64,000 nucleotides of DNA from Candidatus Uhrbacteria bacterium (GTDB taxonomy: Bacteria > Patescibacteria > ABY1 > SG8-24 > GWF2-40-263). The notes beneath the pieces are model-generated. The model ran no database searches. It was not told the origin of the DNA and saw nothing but the letters and a program-made list of their open reading frames with translations. Positions 24,915 to 33,615 of this stretch are shown here, one piece after another. The stretch is from NCBI GenBank assembly GCA_016205975.1, contig JACQSK010000012.1, positions 38,613-102,612 of the forward strand, read 5' to 3'. The position numbers were made by a program, and so were the translations under genes. Numbering within the stretch: position 1 is the first letter of the stretch; every line of letters starts with the position of its first letter.

Positions 24915-25328
24915 TCACTTGAACAAGATTTCAAAAAGGGTGCGTTTTGATTTTGGAGCCAGTGCCGATGAGCTCGCGCGCGCGGTGTTTGGGTGGTTCG
25001 TCTGTCCAACGACGGACTCGCCCATGAGAATGGCGAGCAAGCGATGCATCTCCTCATCCACGCGTCCGCCCTCGTACGCCCAAGGTTGGTCGTGATTGCT
25101 TTTGTGCGTGATGCTGTCGAGCGCATCGAAGTGCAGGTCGATCTCCATCCCGTTCTCCCGTATGGCTACCAGCACATGGAACCGAGGGAACGGAGGATCG
25201 TTCAGGCGTCGATGATAGCACGTCCGACCGGCTTCCACACAATGCCGAACATAGCCGGCACGGGCCATGAGGGTATCAGGGGAAGCCTGGAGCGGATGAG
25301 GCAGGAGGCGCCGCATATGTCTCATCAT
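24915..25328 (-). CDS. Small protein, 137 aa, paralogue of the downstream gene
   Basis: Matches the preceding entry over about 85 residues: LMARAGYVRHCVEAG, PPFPRFHVLVAIRENGMEID then LHFDALDS, and RVDEEMHRLLAIL. The start is ambiguous between three near ATGs (residues 1, 2 and 5). TAGAAT lies about 9 nt before the first ATG on the minus strand, so the leaderless pattern supports the longest form. Function unknown; the beta-rich core with alternating His/Asp suggests a small binding domain. Confidence 0.75.
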   Translation of the reverse strand: MMRHMRRLLPHPLQASPDTLMARAGYVRHCVEAGRTCYHRRLNDPPFPRFHVLVAIRENGMEIDLHFDALDSITHKSNHDQPWAYEGGRVDEEMHRLLAILMGESVVGQTNHPNTARASSSALAPKSKRTLFEILFK

Positions 25329-25429
25329 GGTCAGAAGATTCTAGACGCGTCAAGCTTATCGTTTGACGAAAGAGGGAAACCGATATAGAACATGTATCTG
25401 CCTTCTTATCGGCAGCAAAGGAGCACACG

Positions 25430-26002
25430 ATGATCGCGATTCTCATGGCGACGCAGACCCTGGCGCAGGACTATCCCTGCACCTGCGAGCAAGTCGAGAT
25501 GGAAACCGAGCAGCAGGTCACGCCAAAGGTGTTTGATCTCTCAGAGCCCCAGATGGTGATCATCACGGGCCTGGATGACGAGGGTGCCGTGCTCGTGGCC
25601 GTCCAGGTTCCCGCGGCGCGCCAGTTCGTGGAGATCCCAGCGCCCGCAACGGTCGGCGCCGGTTCCAGTCCTGTCACGGCCGTGTTCGGGATCGCCACGC
25701 CCGACTTCCTCACGCACCTCGCTCTGGACGGGAAGGCCATTGAGTCCGCATGGCTCGCTCCCTTCCGATGCAGCGAGCTCGACTACCTCTGGTCCGCCGT
25801 GTACGCGCGCCACAACTTCTTCTTCGCCGATCGCGCCACGCGCGAGTATTTCGCCTCCTTCGATCTGCGCTATCGCGCGGACCCAACGGTGGACACCACC
25901 ACGATCGATCGGCGGCTCACCAGCCGCGACCGTCTGACCCAGCTGCGCGTCCAGAACGCCATGCAGACGCTCGTCTGTCCGCAGGAGGAGCTCACGCCCT
26001 GA
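25430..26002 (+). CDS. Secreted YARHG-domain protein
   Basis: A 190-residue protein with a short hydrophobic N-terminus ending in TLAQ-DYP that looks like a signal peptide. The C-terminal half contains the YARHG domain signature: SELDYLWSAVYARHNFFFAD followed by REYFASFDLRYRADP. This domain is found in extracellular or periplasmic proteins of unknown function, often binding the cell wall. Cys residues (CTCEQ, FRCSEL, LVCPQ) could pair after export. AAAGGAG lies 6 nt before the ATG, and a strong terminator follows directly, so it is a single-gene unit. Confidence 0.8.
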   Translation: MIAILMATQTLAQDYPCTCEQVEMETEQQVTPKVFDLSEPQMVIITGLDDEGAVLVAVQVPAARQFVEIPAPATVGAGSSPVTAVFGIATPDFLTHLALDGKAIESAWLAPFRCSELDYLWSAVYARHNFFFADRATREYFASFDLRYRADPTVDTTTIDRRLTSRDRLTQLRVQNAMQTLVCPQEELTP

Positions 26003-26034
26003 CCCACCCTGAGTTCGATCGAAGGGTGGGTTTT
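26003..26034 (+). terminator. Terminator of the YARHG gene
   Basis: CCCACCCT/AGGGTGGG, perfect 8 bp, then TTTT. Confidence 0.88.
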
Positions 26035-26072
26035 CAAATACAGACGAGTTTGTTATAGTTGCCCGCGACCAG

Positions 26073-26160
26073 GGAGAGGTGGCCGAGTGGTTGATGGCGC
26101 ACGCTTGGAAAGCGTGTTAAGGGAAACCTTACGCAGGTTCGAATCCTGTCCTCTCCGCCA
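26073..26160 (+). tRNA. tRNA-Ser (GGA)
   Basis: Acceptor GGAGAGG/CCTCTCC, anticodon stem CACGC/GCGTG with loop TTGGAAA (anticodon GGA), a long variable arm typical of tRNA-Ser (TTAAGGGAAACCTTA), T arm GCAGG-TTCGAAT-CCTGT, discriminator G and encoded CCA. A -10-like TATAGT at 26054-26059 precedes it. Confidence 0.96.
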
Positions 26161-26196
26161 CGTAAAAACACCGACGTCAGTTGGTGTTTTTACGTG
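26159..26196 (+). terminator. Long hairpin directly after tRNA-Ser
   Basis: CACGTAAAAACACC/GGTGTTTTTACGTG is a perfect 14-bp inverted repeat with a 10-nt loop whose first arm begins in the CCA end of the tRNA. It likely terminates the tRNA transcript, though the T run is inside the stem. Confidence 0.65.
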
Positions 26197-26333
26197 CCAC
26201 GTGGACGACTGCGCAGCAGGCGTCTTTACGTGGCCGAATCTTAAACGGATCGTCGGTGTTCACGTGGCACGCCACCCGTGATACCTTCATGGTTTTTTCT
26301 TTCCCGCGCTTCTGTTACCATAACGGTACCTCT

Positions 26334-27560
26334 ATGCCATCACGACTCCTTTCTTTTTCGGCACGCCATTCACTCATCGCTCTGGCCGTCTTCTTGTTTC
26401 TCGCCGTCGGTCTCTTGGCCTGGCGAGTCTTTTTGTCTTCGACCCCAGACGGCACAACTTCCACAGACGAGACCGTCGGCACAGCACCAGCAGACGAGAC
26501 CGTTTCCGTTCCCGCGGTCACGGCCCTGCGCGCGCCCGAGGACGTTGCGGGGATCGACGGCCTCATCCGACTTGGGTTCAACAATGCCGAACAGATCGTC
26601 GATAACGGAAACGGGACGGACATGGTTTGGATTTCAGACGATGACCTCATGCTGGGCGCGCGTACGCCGCAAGGCGAGGTGACGGGCGCACGCATTCTTG
26701 CCTCGGGCGAAGTGGCACTTCCGGCCATCGCCCGTGACGGCGACCTGGTTGCTGTCGGCTGGGTTCAAAAAAATCAGTACAAAAACGAGATCCGCGTTCT
26801 GGTGTCAGAGGACGCGGGAGAGACGTTTGAGGAGGTCGTCTTAGGGGCAGGCGAGTCTGTGTCGCTTGCCGTGTCCCAAGGGCGCGTCGCGGCGGTGTGG
26901 CATGAGACGTCAGGGAAAACGCGGTCGCGCATTTTTGCGAGCGTCTGGAGCGGCGGGGCGTGGTCGTCTCCCGTGCAGGTGGACCGTTCGGACGCCTCAC
27001 CGATGTGGCCGTCGGTTGACTTCCGCGGGGACGAGCTCGCCGTGGCATGGCGCGATGATCGACAGGACGGACGCTATACGATCTGGCTGCGGCGGTCGCA
27101 TGACCGCGGGGTAACCTGGGAAGAGGAGCAGCAGATCACCGCCGAGCTCAGCGGCGATCCGGATGTCTGTCTGACGAAATCCTCCGTCTGGCTTGCGCAC
27201 CATGGCGGCGGGAAGATTTCCCTGGTCCGTTCCGATGACGGCGGAGAGACGTATGCCCCTTCCCAAGAATTGGGCAGAGGATTTTTCCCGCACCTCGTCT
27301 GTTCGCAGGACGCCGTGGGCGTTTCTTGGGAGCAGACGACGGAGGGGCCGTACGCGGCGGACAAGGACGCGGGATGGGCCGTGGTGAGCGATGAGGGGGC
27401 GTTGATCGGCGCAGGCGCGATCGATGACGGACCTTCGGCAGCCGCGACGATGTTTCTTTCGGCGGACGCGCGGACGATGGAGATGTTGTGGCTTACCGTC
27501 TCGCAGGAGGAACCGCTCCTGGGAACGCTGCGGCATCAGTGGTTTGAGATTCTTTTGTAA
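26334..27560 (+). CDS. Surface-anchored Asp-box (BNR/sialidase-like) protein
   Basis: The 408-residue protein has an N-terminal signal anchor (ALAVFLFLAVGLLAWRVFL, about residues 17-35), a Thr/Ser/Asp-rich linker and a beta-propeller-like body with Asp-box motifs SEDAGETF, SHDRGVTW and SDDGGETY. These repeats mark sialidase-type propellers and exo-facing binding proteins. The catalytic Arg triad of sialidases is not evident, so binding rather than hydrolysis is likely. ATG 26334 is chosen; an ATG at 26289 would add 15 residues before the signal anchor. No Shine-Dalgarno; TACCAT lies 12 nt upstream. Confidence 0.8.
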   Translation: MPSRLLSFSARHSLIALAVFLFLAVGLLAWRVFLSSTPDGTTSTDETVGTAPADETVSVPAVTALRAPEDVAGIDGLIRLGFNNAEQIVDNGNGTDMVWISDDDLMLGARTPQGEVTGARILASGEVALPAIARDGDLVAVGWVQKNQYKNEIRVLVSEDAGETFEEVVLGAGESVSLAVSQGRVAAVWHETSGKTRSRIFASVWSGGAWSSPVQVDRSDASPMWPSVDFRGDELAVAWRDDRQDGRYTIWLRRSHDRGVTWEEEQQITAELSGDPDVCLTKSSVWLAHHGGGKISLVRSDDGGETYAPSQELGRGFFPHLVCSQDAVGVSWEQTTEGPYAADKDAGWAVVSDEGALIGAGAIDDGPSAAATMFLSADARTMEMLWLTVSQEEPLLGTLRHQWFEILL

Positions 27561-27594
27561 CGCATAAGCACGATCGTTTTCCAGACGCCTCAGT

Positions 27595-28155
27595 ATGAAT
27601 CAAGCAACAAGGACGCATGTTTTCAAAGACGTTTGCCTGATCTTCGTGAGCATTGCGGTTGCCATCGTTCTGCTTGTCACGCCGTCCGTTGAGCGCATTC
27701 TCACTTCCTCGATGGAAGTAGAAGTCCTGGCGAGTTTTGTCGCCGGTATTTTTTTTACATCGGTCGTCACGACGCCGGCCGCGATCGTCGCCCTTATCGA
27801 GATAGGAACAGCGAACTCCCCCTGGCTTGTCGCTCTCATTGGCGGCCTAGGGGCCGTGGTCGGAGACCTTGTTCTGTTTCGATTCGTTCAGACCCATTTC
27901 AACAGGGACCTGGAACAGTTCTTGAAGACACGGCGTCTGCGCAACGTCTTCTCCTTTTCTCGCTTTCGATCCTTTACCTGGCTTTTTCCGTTTGTCGGCG
28001 GTTTGATTATCGCCTCACCGCTCCCGGATGAACTTGGCGTGACATTCCTGGGCGTCACAAAACTTCCGATGAAGACCTTCATACTCATTTCTTACCTCTC
28101 GAATTTTTTGGGGATCCTGTTGATTACGCTAGCGGCGAAGAGTCTGGCGTCTTGA
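27595..28155 (+). CDS. Multi-pass membrane protein (VTT/DedA-like, tentative)
   Basis: A 186-residue protein with about five hydrophobic segments. Residues about 80-95 (ALIGGLGAVVGDLVLFRFV) and about 135-150 (FPFVGGLIIASPLPDELGV) recall the re-entrant segments of VTT/SNARE-associated (DedA-like) membrane proteins, but the match is partial. It is followed 24 nt later by dnaG, with no obvious terminator between them. Substrate unknown. Confidence 0.7.
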   Translation: MNQATRTHVFKDVCLIFVSIAVAIVLLVTPSVERILTSSMEVEVLASFVAGIFFTSVVTTPAAIVALIEIGTANSPWLVALIGGLGAVVGDLVLFRFVQTHFNRDLEQFLKTRRLRNVFSFSRFRSFTWLFPFVGGLIIASPLPDELGVTFLGVTKLPMKTFILISYLSNFLGILLITLAAKSLAS

Positions 28156-28179
28156 TGAGGACGCTGGTAAGCTCTGACC

Positions 28180-29957
28180 ATGGACCCCAAAGATGAGATC
28201 AAACAAAAGCTCGATATCCTGGATCTCGTGAGCGAGTATGTCGTTCTGAAGCCATCCGGTTCCACCGGGTTTAAGGGCCTCTGCCCGTTCCACTCCGAGA
28301 AATCCCCGTCCTTCCATGTCTCTCAAGACCGCCAGAGCTGGCATTGTTTTGGATGCAATGAGGGCGGAGACTGTTTTGCGTTTGTGATGAAGATGGACGG
28401 TATGACGTTCCCAGAGGCGCTCATGCACCTGGGGAAAAAGACGGGCGTGGAGGTGCGGCGGCTTCCCACGGCGGAGACGAACACGAAGGCGAGGATGTAT
28501 CAGGTGAACGAGCTCGGGCAGAAGTTTTTTCGCAAAGTCCTTTTGGATTCCTCAAGCGCATCCGCGGCGCGCGCGTACGTCGAGTCGCGCGGGATTCCTG
28601 CGGAGCTGGCAGAGCTGTTTGGCCTTGGCTATGCGCCTGACGAGTGGGACGCGCTCTCCCAGTTTTTTCGCAAGCGAGGATTCTCTGAGCTGGAGCTCAT
28701 TGAAGCAGGACTCTCTCTGAAGAAAAAAAGCGGCACGGGAGTGATTGACCGCTTCCGCCATCGCCTCATGATCCCGCTGCGCGATCATCACGGGAACACG
28801 GTTGGGTTTACGGGGCGCAGCCTGCCGGGCGACGACCAGGGGCCGAAGTACATGAACTCTCCCGAGACGCCGATTTATCATAAGGGGAGCTTGCTGTTCG
28901 GGCTGGATCTCGCCAAGCGGACGATTCGAGAAAAAGAGTTCGTCGTGGTTGTGGAGGGGAACTTGGACGTTGTGGCCTCCCACAAGGCCGGCGTGCACAA
29001 CGTCGTGGCAAGCTCGGGGACGGCCTTCACGCAAGATCAGCTCCTCTTGCTTAAGCGCTACACCGAGACGATCGTGTTCGCGTTCGATGCGGACGCGGCC
29101 GGTTTTGCCGCGGCCAAGAAGGGCATCAGTCTGGCGCGCGCGGCTGGGTTTGATTTGCGCGCCGCGATTTTGTCCGAGGGCGTCAAGGATCCGGACGAGC
29201 TCGTGCAAAAGGATCCAGGCGCCTGGGAAGCGCTCATCATGACGTCTGTTCCGATCATGGAGTTTTTGATCGCGCACGTGACCCTCGGGAAAGACTTGCG
29301 TCGGATCGACGACAAGCGCGCAGTGGCCAAGGAGCTCTTGCCAGCGATCGCGGAGATGTCCTCGGTCGTGGAGCGCGAGCATTGGCTGCAGGTCGTCGCG
29401 GACTTGTTGCAGATTTCGGCGGAGCAGCTTCGGACTTCCTTGCCTCACGAGGCAATCGCACCCAGGCCGAAGCCTGGGTCTACCGAGGTTCGGCCTGCTC
29501 GTTCGTCGATTTCCAAAGATGAGCAAGCGCGCCGTATTCTCTTGGGCTACGCCATCCAAACCCAGCCGCAATTTGACAGACTGCGCGCGCGGCTTGCGTC
29601 CGTGAGCCAGGCTTCAGAGCTGTGGATAATTCTTTACAATCTGGCCTGCAACGCGTATGATCCTAGCAGTCAATCAGCACAAACCTCATTTTTTTCGCGG
29701 ATTCGTTCCCTGACGGCCGGCCATCCCAACCAAGAAGCCCTCGAGGCACTTCTTGATACATCTATTTTGATGGCCGAAGTCACGTTTCAGGACATCCCTG
29801 AAAACCAAGTGCTGGCTCAGATTGAGGATCTCTTTGCTCTCCTGAACACGCTCTCCACAAGCCATGAGCGTGAAGTGTTGGCGCGCGCCTTGCGCCAAGC
29901 GGAGCTTGCAGGAGATCAAGAAGAGGTCAAGCGTTTGTTAAGCACCATGCCTCGATT

Positions 29958-29961
<4 letters not shown>
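28180..29961 (+). CDS. dnaG: DNA primase DnaG
   Basis: DnaG makes RNA primers at the replication fork. Domains in order: CHC2 zinc finger (CPFHSEKSPSFHVS to HCFGC, about 34-61), the catalytic core, Toprim VVVEGNLDVVASH (about 258-270) with FAFDADAAG, and a C-terminal helical DnaB-binding region. A Pro/Lys-rich linker near residue 430 is encoded by a perfect hairpin (29461-29481 region). The length, 593, is normal. The gene overlaps rpoD by 4 bp (ATGA), the classic primase-sigma operon. Confidence 0.97.
29461..29481 (+). repeat. Hairpin repeat inside the dnaG linker
   Basis: ACCCAGGC-CGAA-GCCTGGGT is a perfect 8-bp stem with a CGAA tetraloop, followed by a partial second inverted motif (CCGAGGTTCGG). 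It encodes the Pro-rich linker APRPKPGSTEVRPA and looks like an inserted intergenic-type palindrome. Confidence 0.55.
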
Positions 29962-31187
<1,226 letters not shown>

Positions 31188-31191
31188 ATGG

Positions 31192-31220
31192 AAAGCAGGC
31201 CGCAGGGCCTGCTTTATTGA
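31192..31220 (+). terminator. Terminator of dnaG-rpoD
   Basis: AAAGCAGGCC-GCA-GGGCCTGCTTTATT hairpin. Confidence 0.82.
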
Positions 31221-31259
31221 CAGTCAGTTATTGACAGTCAGCGTTGAAGTTCTTATACT
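31214..31259 (+). promoter_or_regulatory. Sigma-70 promoter with duplicated -35 region
   Basis: TTATTGACAGTCAG occurs twice in tandem (31214-31227, 31228-31241). The second TTGACA (31231-31236) is 17 bp from TATACT (31254-31259), an ideal promoter. The first TTGACA is 14 bp further out. Confidence 0.85.
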
Positions 31260-31296
31260 CTCGTTCTGATTGAGTTCTGACAACCCAGGAGCGGTC

Positions 31297-31866
31297 ATGA
31301 ACGTACAGAAGATTCAGACGGGTCCGTTGAGCCTCTACGTCCAAGGCGAGGTGCGCGAAGAGATGCGCGGGGGACACATGGAGGACCGCGTTTTTGCCTC
31401 GACGATTGATCACCTGATCGTCGTGTGCACGGACGCGGTGATCATCAACCGTGTGCGCCGCACGCTGTATCTGTGTCGTCGGTGCGTGCGCCCCATGAGA
31501 GGTCTCTGGGTGATCGGCGGACGTCGTCGCAAAGGCGAAACGCCGCTTGCGGCGATGAGCGCTCGATTCCAGCGCGAAACAGGTTTGGTTCTTCCGCAAG
31601 AACGGTTTGTCTTCTTGATGGTCACCGAGTATCTCTGGCAGGATCGCGAGCAGGAGCCCGCAGACCGCGGGATGCACTACCTCGGCCATCAGTTCGTCGT
31701 CGAGCTCACCAACAGAGAGCTCTTGTACGCCACCTTGCACCTTGAGCCAACGGAGTTCGACCGGGCCTACGGCATCCAGGAGTTCACGCGAGACCGTCTC
31801 GTTTGTGAAGACGTCCACCCCGTCTTGCTGGAGATCTACGATTCCATCTTTTCAGACGCCACTTGA
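31297..31866 (+). CDS. Nudix-fold protein with degenerate catalytic box
   Basis: A 189-residue protein whose middle reads like a Nudix domain (LWVIGGRRRKGETPLAA then MSARFQRETGL). In the box G-x5-E-x7-REUxEExGU, the REU is ARF and the first Glu of EE is Arg, so most metal ligands are lost; the closest known style is GDP-mannose hydrolase-like Nudix proteins, some of which also diverge. The ATG has AGGAG 6 nt upstream and a strong promoter at 31231-31259. Hydrolase activity is doubtful; a binding or regulatory role is possible. Confidence 0.75.
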   Translation: MNVQKIQTGPLSLYVQGEVREEMRGGHMEDRVFASTIDHLIVVCTDAVIINRVRRTLYLCRRCVRPMRGLWVIGGRRRKGETPLAAMSARFQRETGLVLPQERFVFLMVTEYLWQDREQEPADRGMHYLGHQFVVELTNRELLYATLHLEPTEFDRAYGIQEFTRDRLVCEDVHPVLLEIYDSIFSDAT

Positions 31867-31871
31867 CACGC

Positions 31872-31893
31872 AACACCCTCATGGGTGTTTTTC
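31872..31893 (+). terminator. Terminator of the Nudix-like gene
   Basis: AACACCC-TCAT-GGGTGTT followed by TTTTC. Confidence 0.8.
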
Positions 31894-32133
31894 TTATGCC
31901 GCGTCTGGCATCTCGATCGGCTCGGCCGCCTCCTCGTCCTCCATGGGGATGGCGGTTTCTGCATCTTCGTCGTCCGCCACAAGCTGAACGCCTTTGTCAT
32001 CTGGGTGGATGTCCGTAGCGGCGTGTTCGGCGGTTGGATCACCGTGGTCATGAAATTCCGCTCCGACCTTGGGCTTAAGATGCATAGGCGGCTCGGGGGC
32101 GTCGTAAACGGAGGCGGGTTGTTCTGGGTTCAT
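31894..32133 (-). CDS. Small acidic protein, 79 aa
   Basis: A strongly acidic, Pro/Ala-rich protein: after PMHLKPKVGAEFHDHGD it is mostly Asp, Glu, Ala and Pro (DDEDAETAIPMEDEEAAEP). It has no membrane segment and is probably disordered. The frame is preferred over the overlapping plus-strand frame because its bias is that of a real acidic protein and because it sits between a terminator and a divergent sigma-factor gene. No Shine-Dalgarno. Function unknown. Confidence 0.5.
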   Translation of the reverse strand: MNPEQPASVYDAPEPPMHLKPKVGAEFHDHGDPTAEHAATDIHPDDKGVQLVADDEDAETAIPMEDEEAAEPIEMPDAA

Positions 32134-32280
32134 AAAATGATTTATTGAATGATGTTTGAATGATAACGCAGATCAAAATTATTGCAACACGTTTCGCGTG
32201 TCTTGGTGCAGGGTTTCCCAACCGCAACGATTCCATCCGTGCTACGATATACTTGATGCAAGGTCGAACGACTAACTCGT

Positions 32281-32910
32281 ATGGAACATGAAATGGAGGT
32301 GATCAATGCCCAACAAGATCCAGAGGCGTTCGGCCGGCTGTACGATACGTACTACCAGCCCGTCTTTGGCTTTCTGTACAGCCGCACGGGACGCAGTGAG
32401 GTCGCCAAGGACTTGACCAGTGAGACGTTCTTCCAGGCGCTCAAGAACTTGCACCGATATAAGCCGCGCGCGGGAGCGAGCTTTAAGTCATGGCTTTTTG
32501 CGATCGCGGTGGCTCAGATCGGGAATTACTATCGGAGCCGCGCGCGCTTCCTTGAGGTCACTACGGACGAGGCGCCTGAGATTCTTGCGCCTGATGATTT
32601 CCGTCCCGACGTCGCCTACCGAATGGGCGAGGACGCAGGGGAACTTGAGGCTCAGATCAGTCTTCTGCGACGCATGATGGGGAAGCTCAACCAGCGCCAG
32701 CAAGACATTTTAACTCTGCGTTTTTTTTCGCACATGAGCGTCCCGGACATCGCTGCAGCCTTGCGCATGAAGCAAGGGACGATCAAGTCGCACATTCACC
32801 GCGCGCTGAAAAAACTCCAGGTGCTGATGCTCCAGGAGAGAGAAGACCGCGCGCGCGAAGCCTCTTTTCAAACACCTAACCTCTATGCACCCAGGACCGC
32901 TCAAAATTGA
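32281..32910 (+). CDS. ECF-type RNA polymerase sigma factor
   Basis: The 209-residue protein has sigma region 2 (FGRLYDTYYQPVFGFLYSRT, then KDLTSETFFQALKNL and SFKSWLFAIAVAQIGNYYRS) and region 4 (LNQRQQDILTLRFFSHMSVP, MKQGTIKSHIHRALKKL), without regions 1 and 3. This is the ECF/sigma-70-like alternative group that switches on stress or envelope regulons. TATACT about 28 nt upstream may be its promoter. The downstream membrane-protein gene overlaps it by 26 bp, as expected for a regulator of the sigma factor. Confidence 0.93.
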   Translation: MEHEMEVINAQQDPEAFGRLYDTYYQPVFGFLYSRTGRSEVAKDLTSETFFQALKNLHRYKPRAGASFKSWLFAIAVAQIGNYYRSRARFLEVTTDEAPEILAPDDFRPDVAYRMGEDAGELEAQISLLRRMMGKLNQRQQDILTLRFFSHMSVPDIAAALRMKQGTIKSHIHRALKKLQVLMLQEREDRAREASFQTPNLYAPRTAQN

Positions 32911-33319
32911 AGAACTGCTTGAGCGGATGGATTCTAGAGAGGTTCTCGGGGATCCCGCGCATCGCTACGAGCTTCGGCGCACACTTTTGTGCTCGCGGTT
33001 TTTCGACGTCGAGTGTGCGCGTCACTCCCGATGGAACAGGCTGCTCAGCTACACGGCGCCCCTGGTGGCCGGTGGGATGATGGTTGGTGTGTTCAGTCTG
33101 TTAGCCGTTTCGACTTCTTCAGATGGTGCTGAACCAGTGCTTCTTTCCATCAACGGAGAGGTCGCCGAATCCACGGACGAACCTAGCCAGGCGTTTCGTC
33201 CATTTGTCTCCAATCCTTCCGAGCCGGTCGTCCAGCTGGCTGATATCAATACGTTAGACCCAGAAGAATCCGTCCGTTTTGCGCCTCTGGCTGAACACAC
33301 GTTTGTGTTGACACAGTAA
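32885..33319 (+). CDS. Single-pass membrane protein, candidate anti-sigma factor
   Basis: A 144-residue protein: soluble N-terminal part (about 1-55), one membrane helix (about 56-78, PLVAGGMMVGVFSLLAV), and an acidic outer part. Its gene overlaps the ECF sigma gene, the usual place for a membrane anti-sigma factor. The zinc anti-sigma motif (His-x3-Cys-x2-Cys) is absent, though two Cys and a His occur at LLCSRFFDVECARHS. Role as anti-sigma is inferred from position and topology. Confidence 0.65.
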   Translation: MHPGPLKIEELLERMDSREVLGDPAHRYELRRTLLCSRFFDVECARHSRWNRLLSYTAPLVAGGMMVGVFSLLAVSTSSDGAEPVLLSINGEVAESTDEPSQAFRPFVSNPSEPVVQLADINTLDPEESVRFAPLAEHTFVLTQ

Positions 33320-33329
33320 TATTGCTGTG

Positions 33330-33600
33330 CAGAGCCATGGGCGGTATGCTAGAGGTAGCTCCATGGAACTAATTTGGGCAAATCATTGGCTTCGGGTCTA
33401 GAACCGCTATCCTTTCGGGGGCAGCGCGAGGACCCCGCGGTAAACCCTCAACGGGTGCAGCAACGTTTGGACGCTTATCCGGTTTCGACTGGAGGCGCGT
33501 GCGAACAGCGTACCGGATAGCCGGTACCCGACTTCCGTAGGCCACATTTAGTTCAGTGGAGTCACAAAAAGACCTTCTTCGCGAAGGCCTTTTTGTTTGA
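33330..33600 (+). ncRNA. Candidate structured RNA, unidentified
   Basis: No protein-coding frame fits this stretch of nearly 300 bases, yet it is full of pairing segments: GCGGTATGCTAGA (33341) with TCTAGAACCGC (33398-33408), CGGGG/CCCCG around 33416-33437, GTACCGG-ATAG-CCGGTAC (33509-33526), and a competing TATCCGG/CCGGATA pair (33476-33482 with 33512-33518). It ends in a strong terminator. GGTAAACCCTCAACGGGTGC (33439-33458) recalls a specificity-domain segment of RNase P RNA, but the conserved catalytic P4 core is missing. No tmRNA, SRP or 6S signature is found. It could be a 3' UTR of the sigma operon instead of a separate gene. Confidence 0.5.
33566..33598 (+). terminator. Strong bidirectional terminator
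   Basis: AAAAAGACCTTC-TTCGC-GAAGGCCTTTTTGTTT; ends the RNA candidate and, in reverse, the convergent gene at 33616. Confidence 0.85.
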
Positions 33601-33615
33601 TCTGCGCGCCAGAGG

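Noticed and set aside
31885..32148. 87-codon plus-strand frame
   Set aside because: It overlaps the terminator of the Nudix-like gene and is antisense to a more plausible acidic protein gene.
33330..33600. RNase P RNA or tmRNA
   Set aside because: One GGTAAACCC segment and one GGTTTCGAC segment look familiar, but the conserved RNase P core, the tmRNA tag ORF and the CCA-bearing T arm are all missing.
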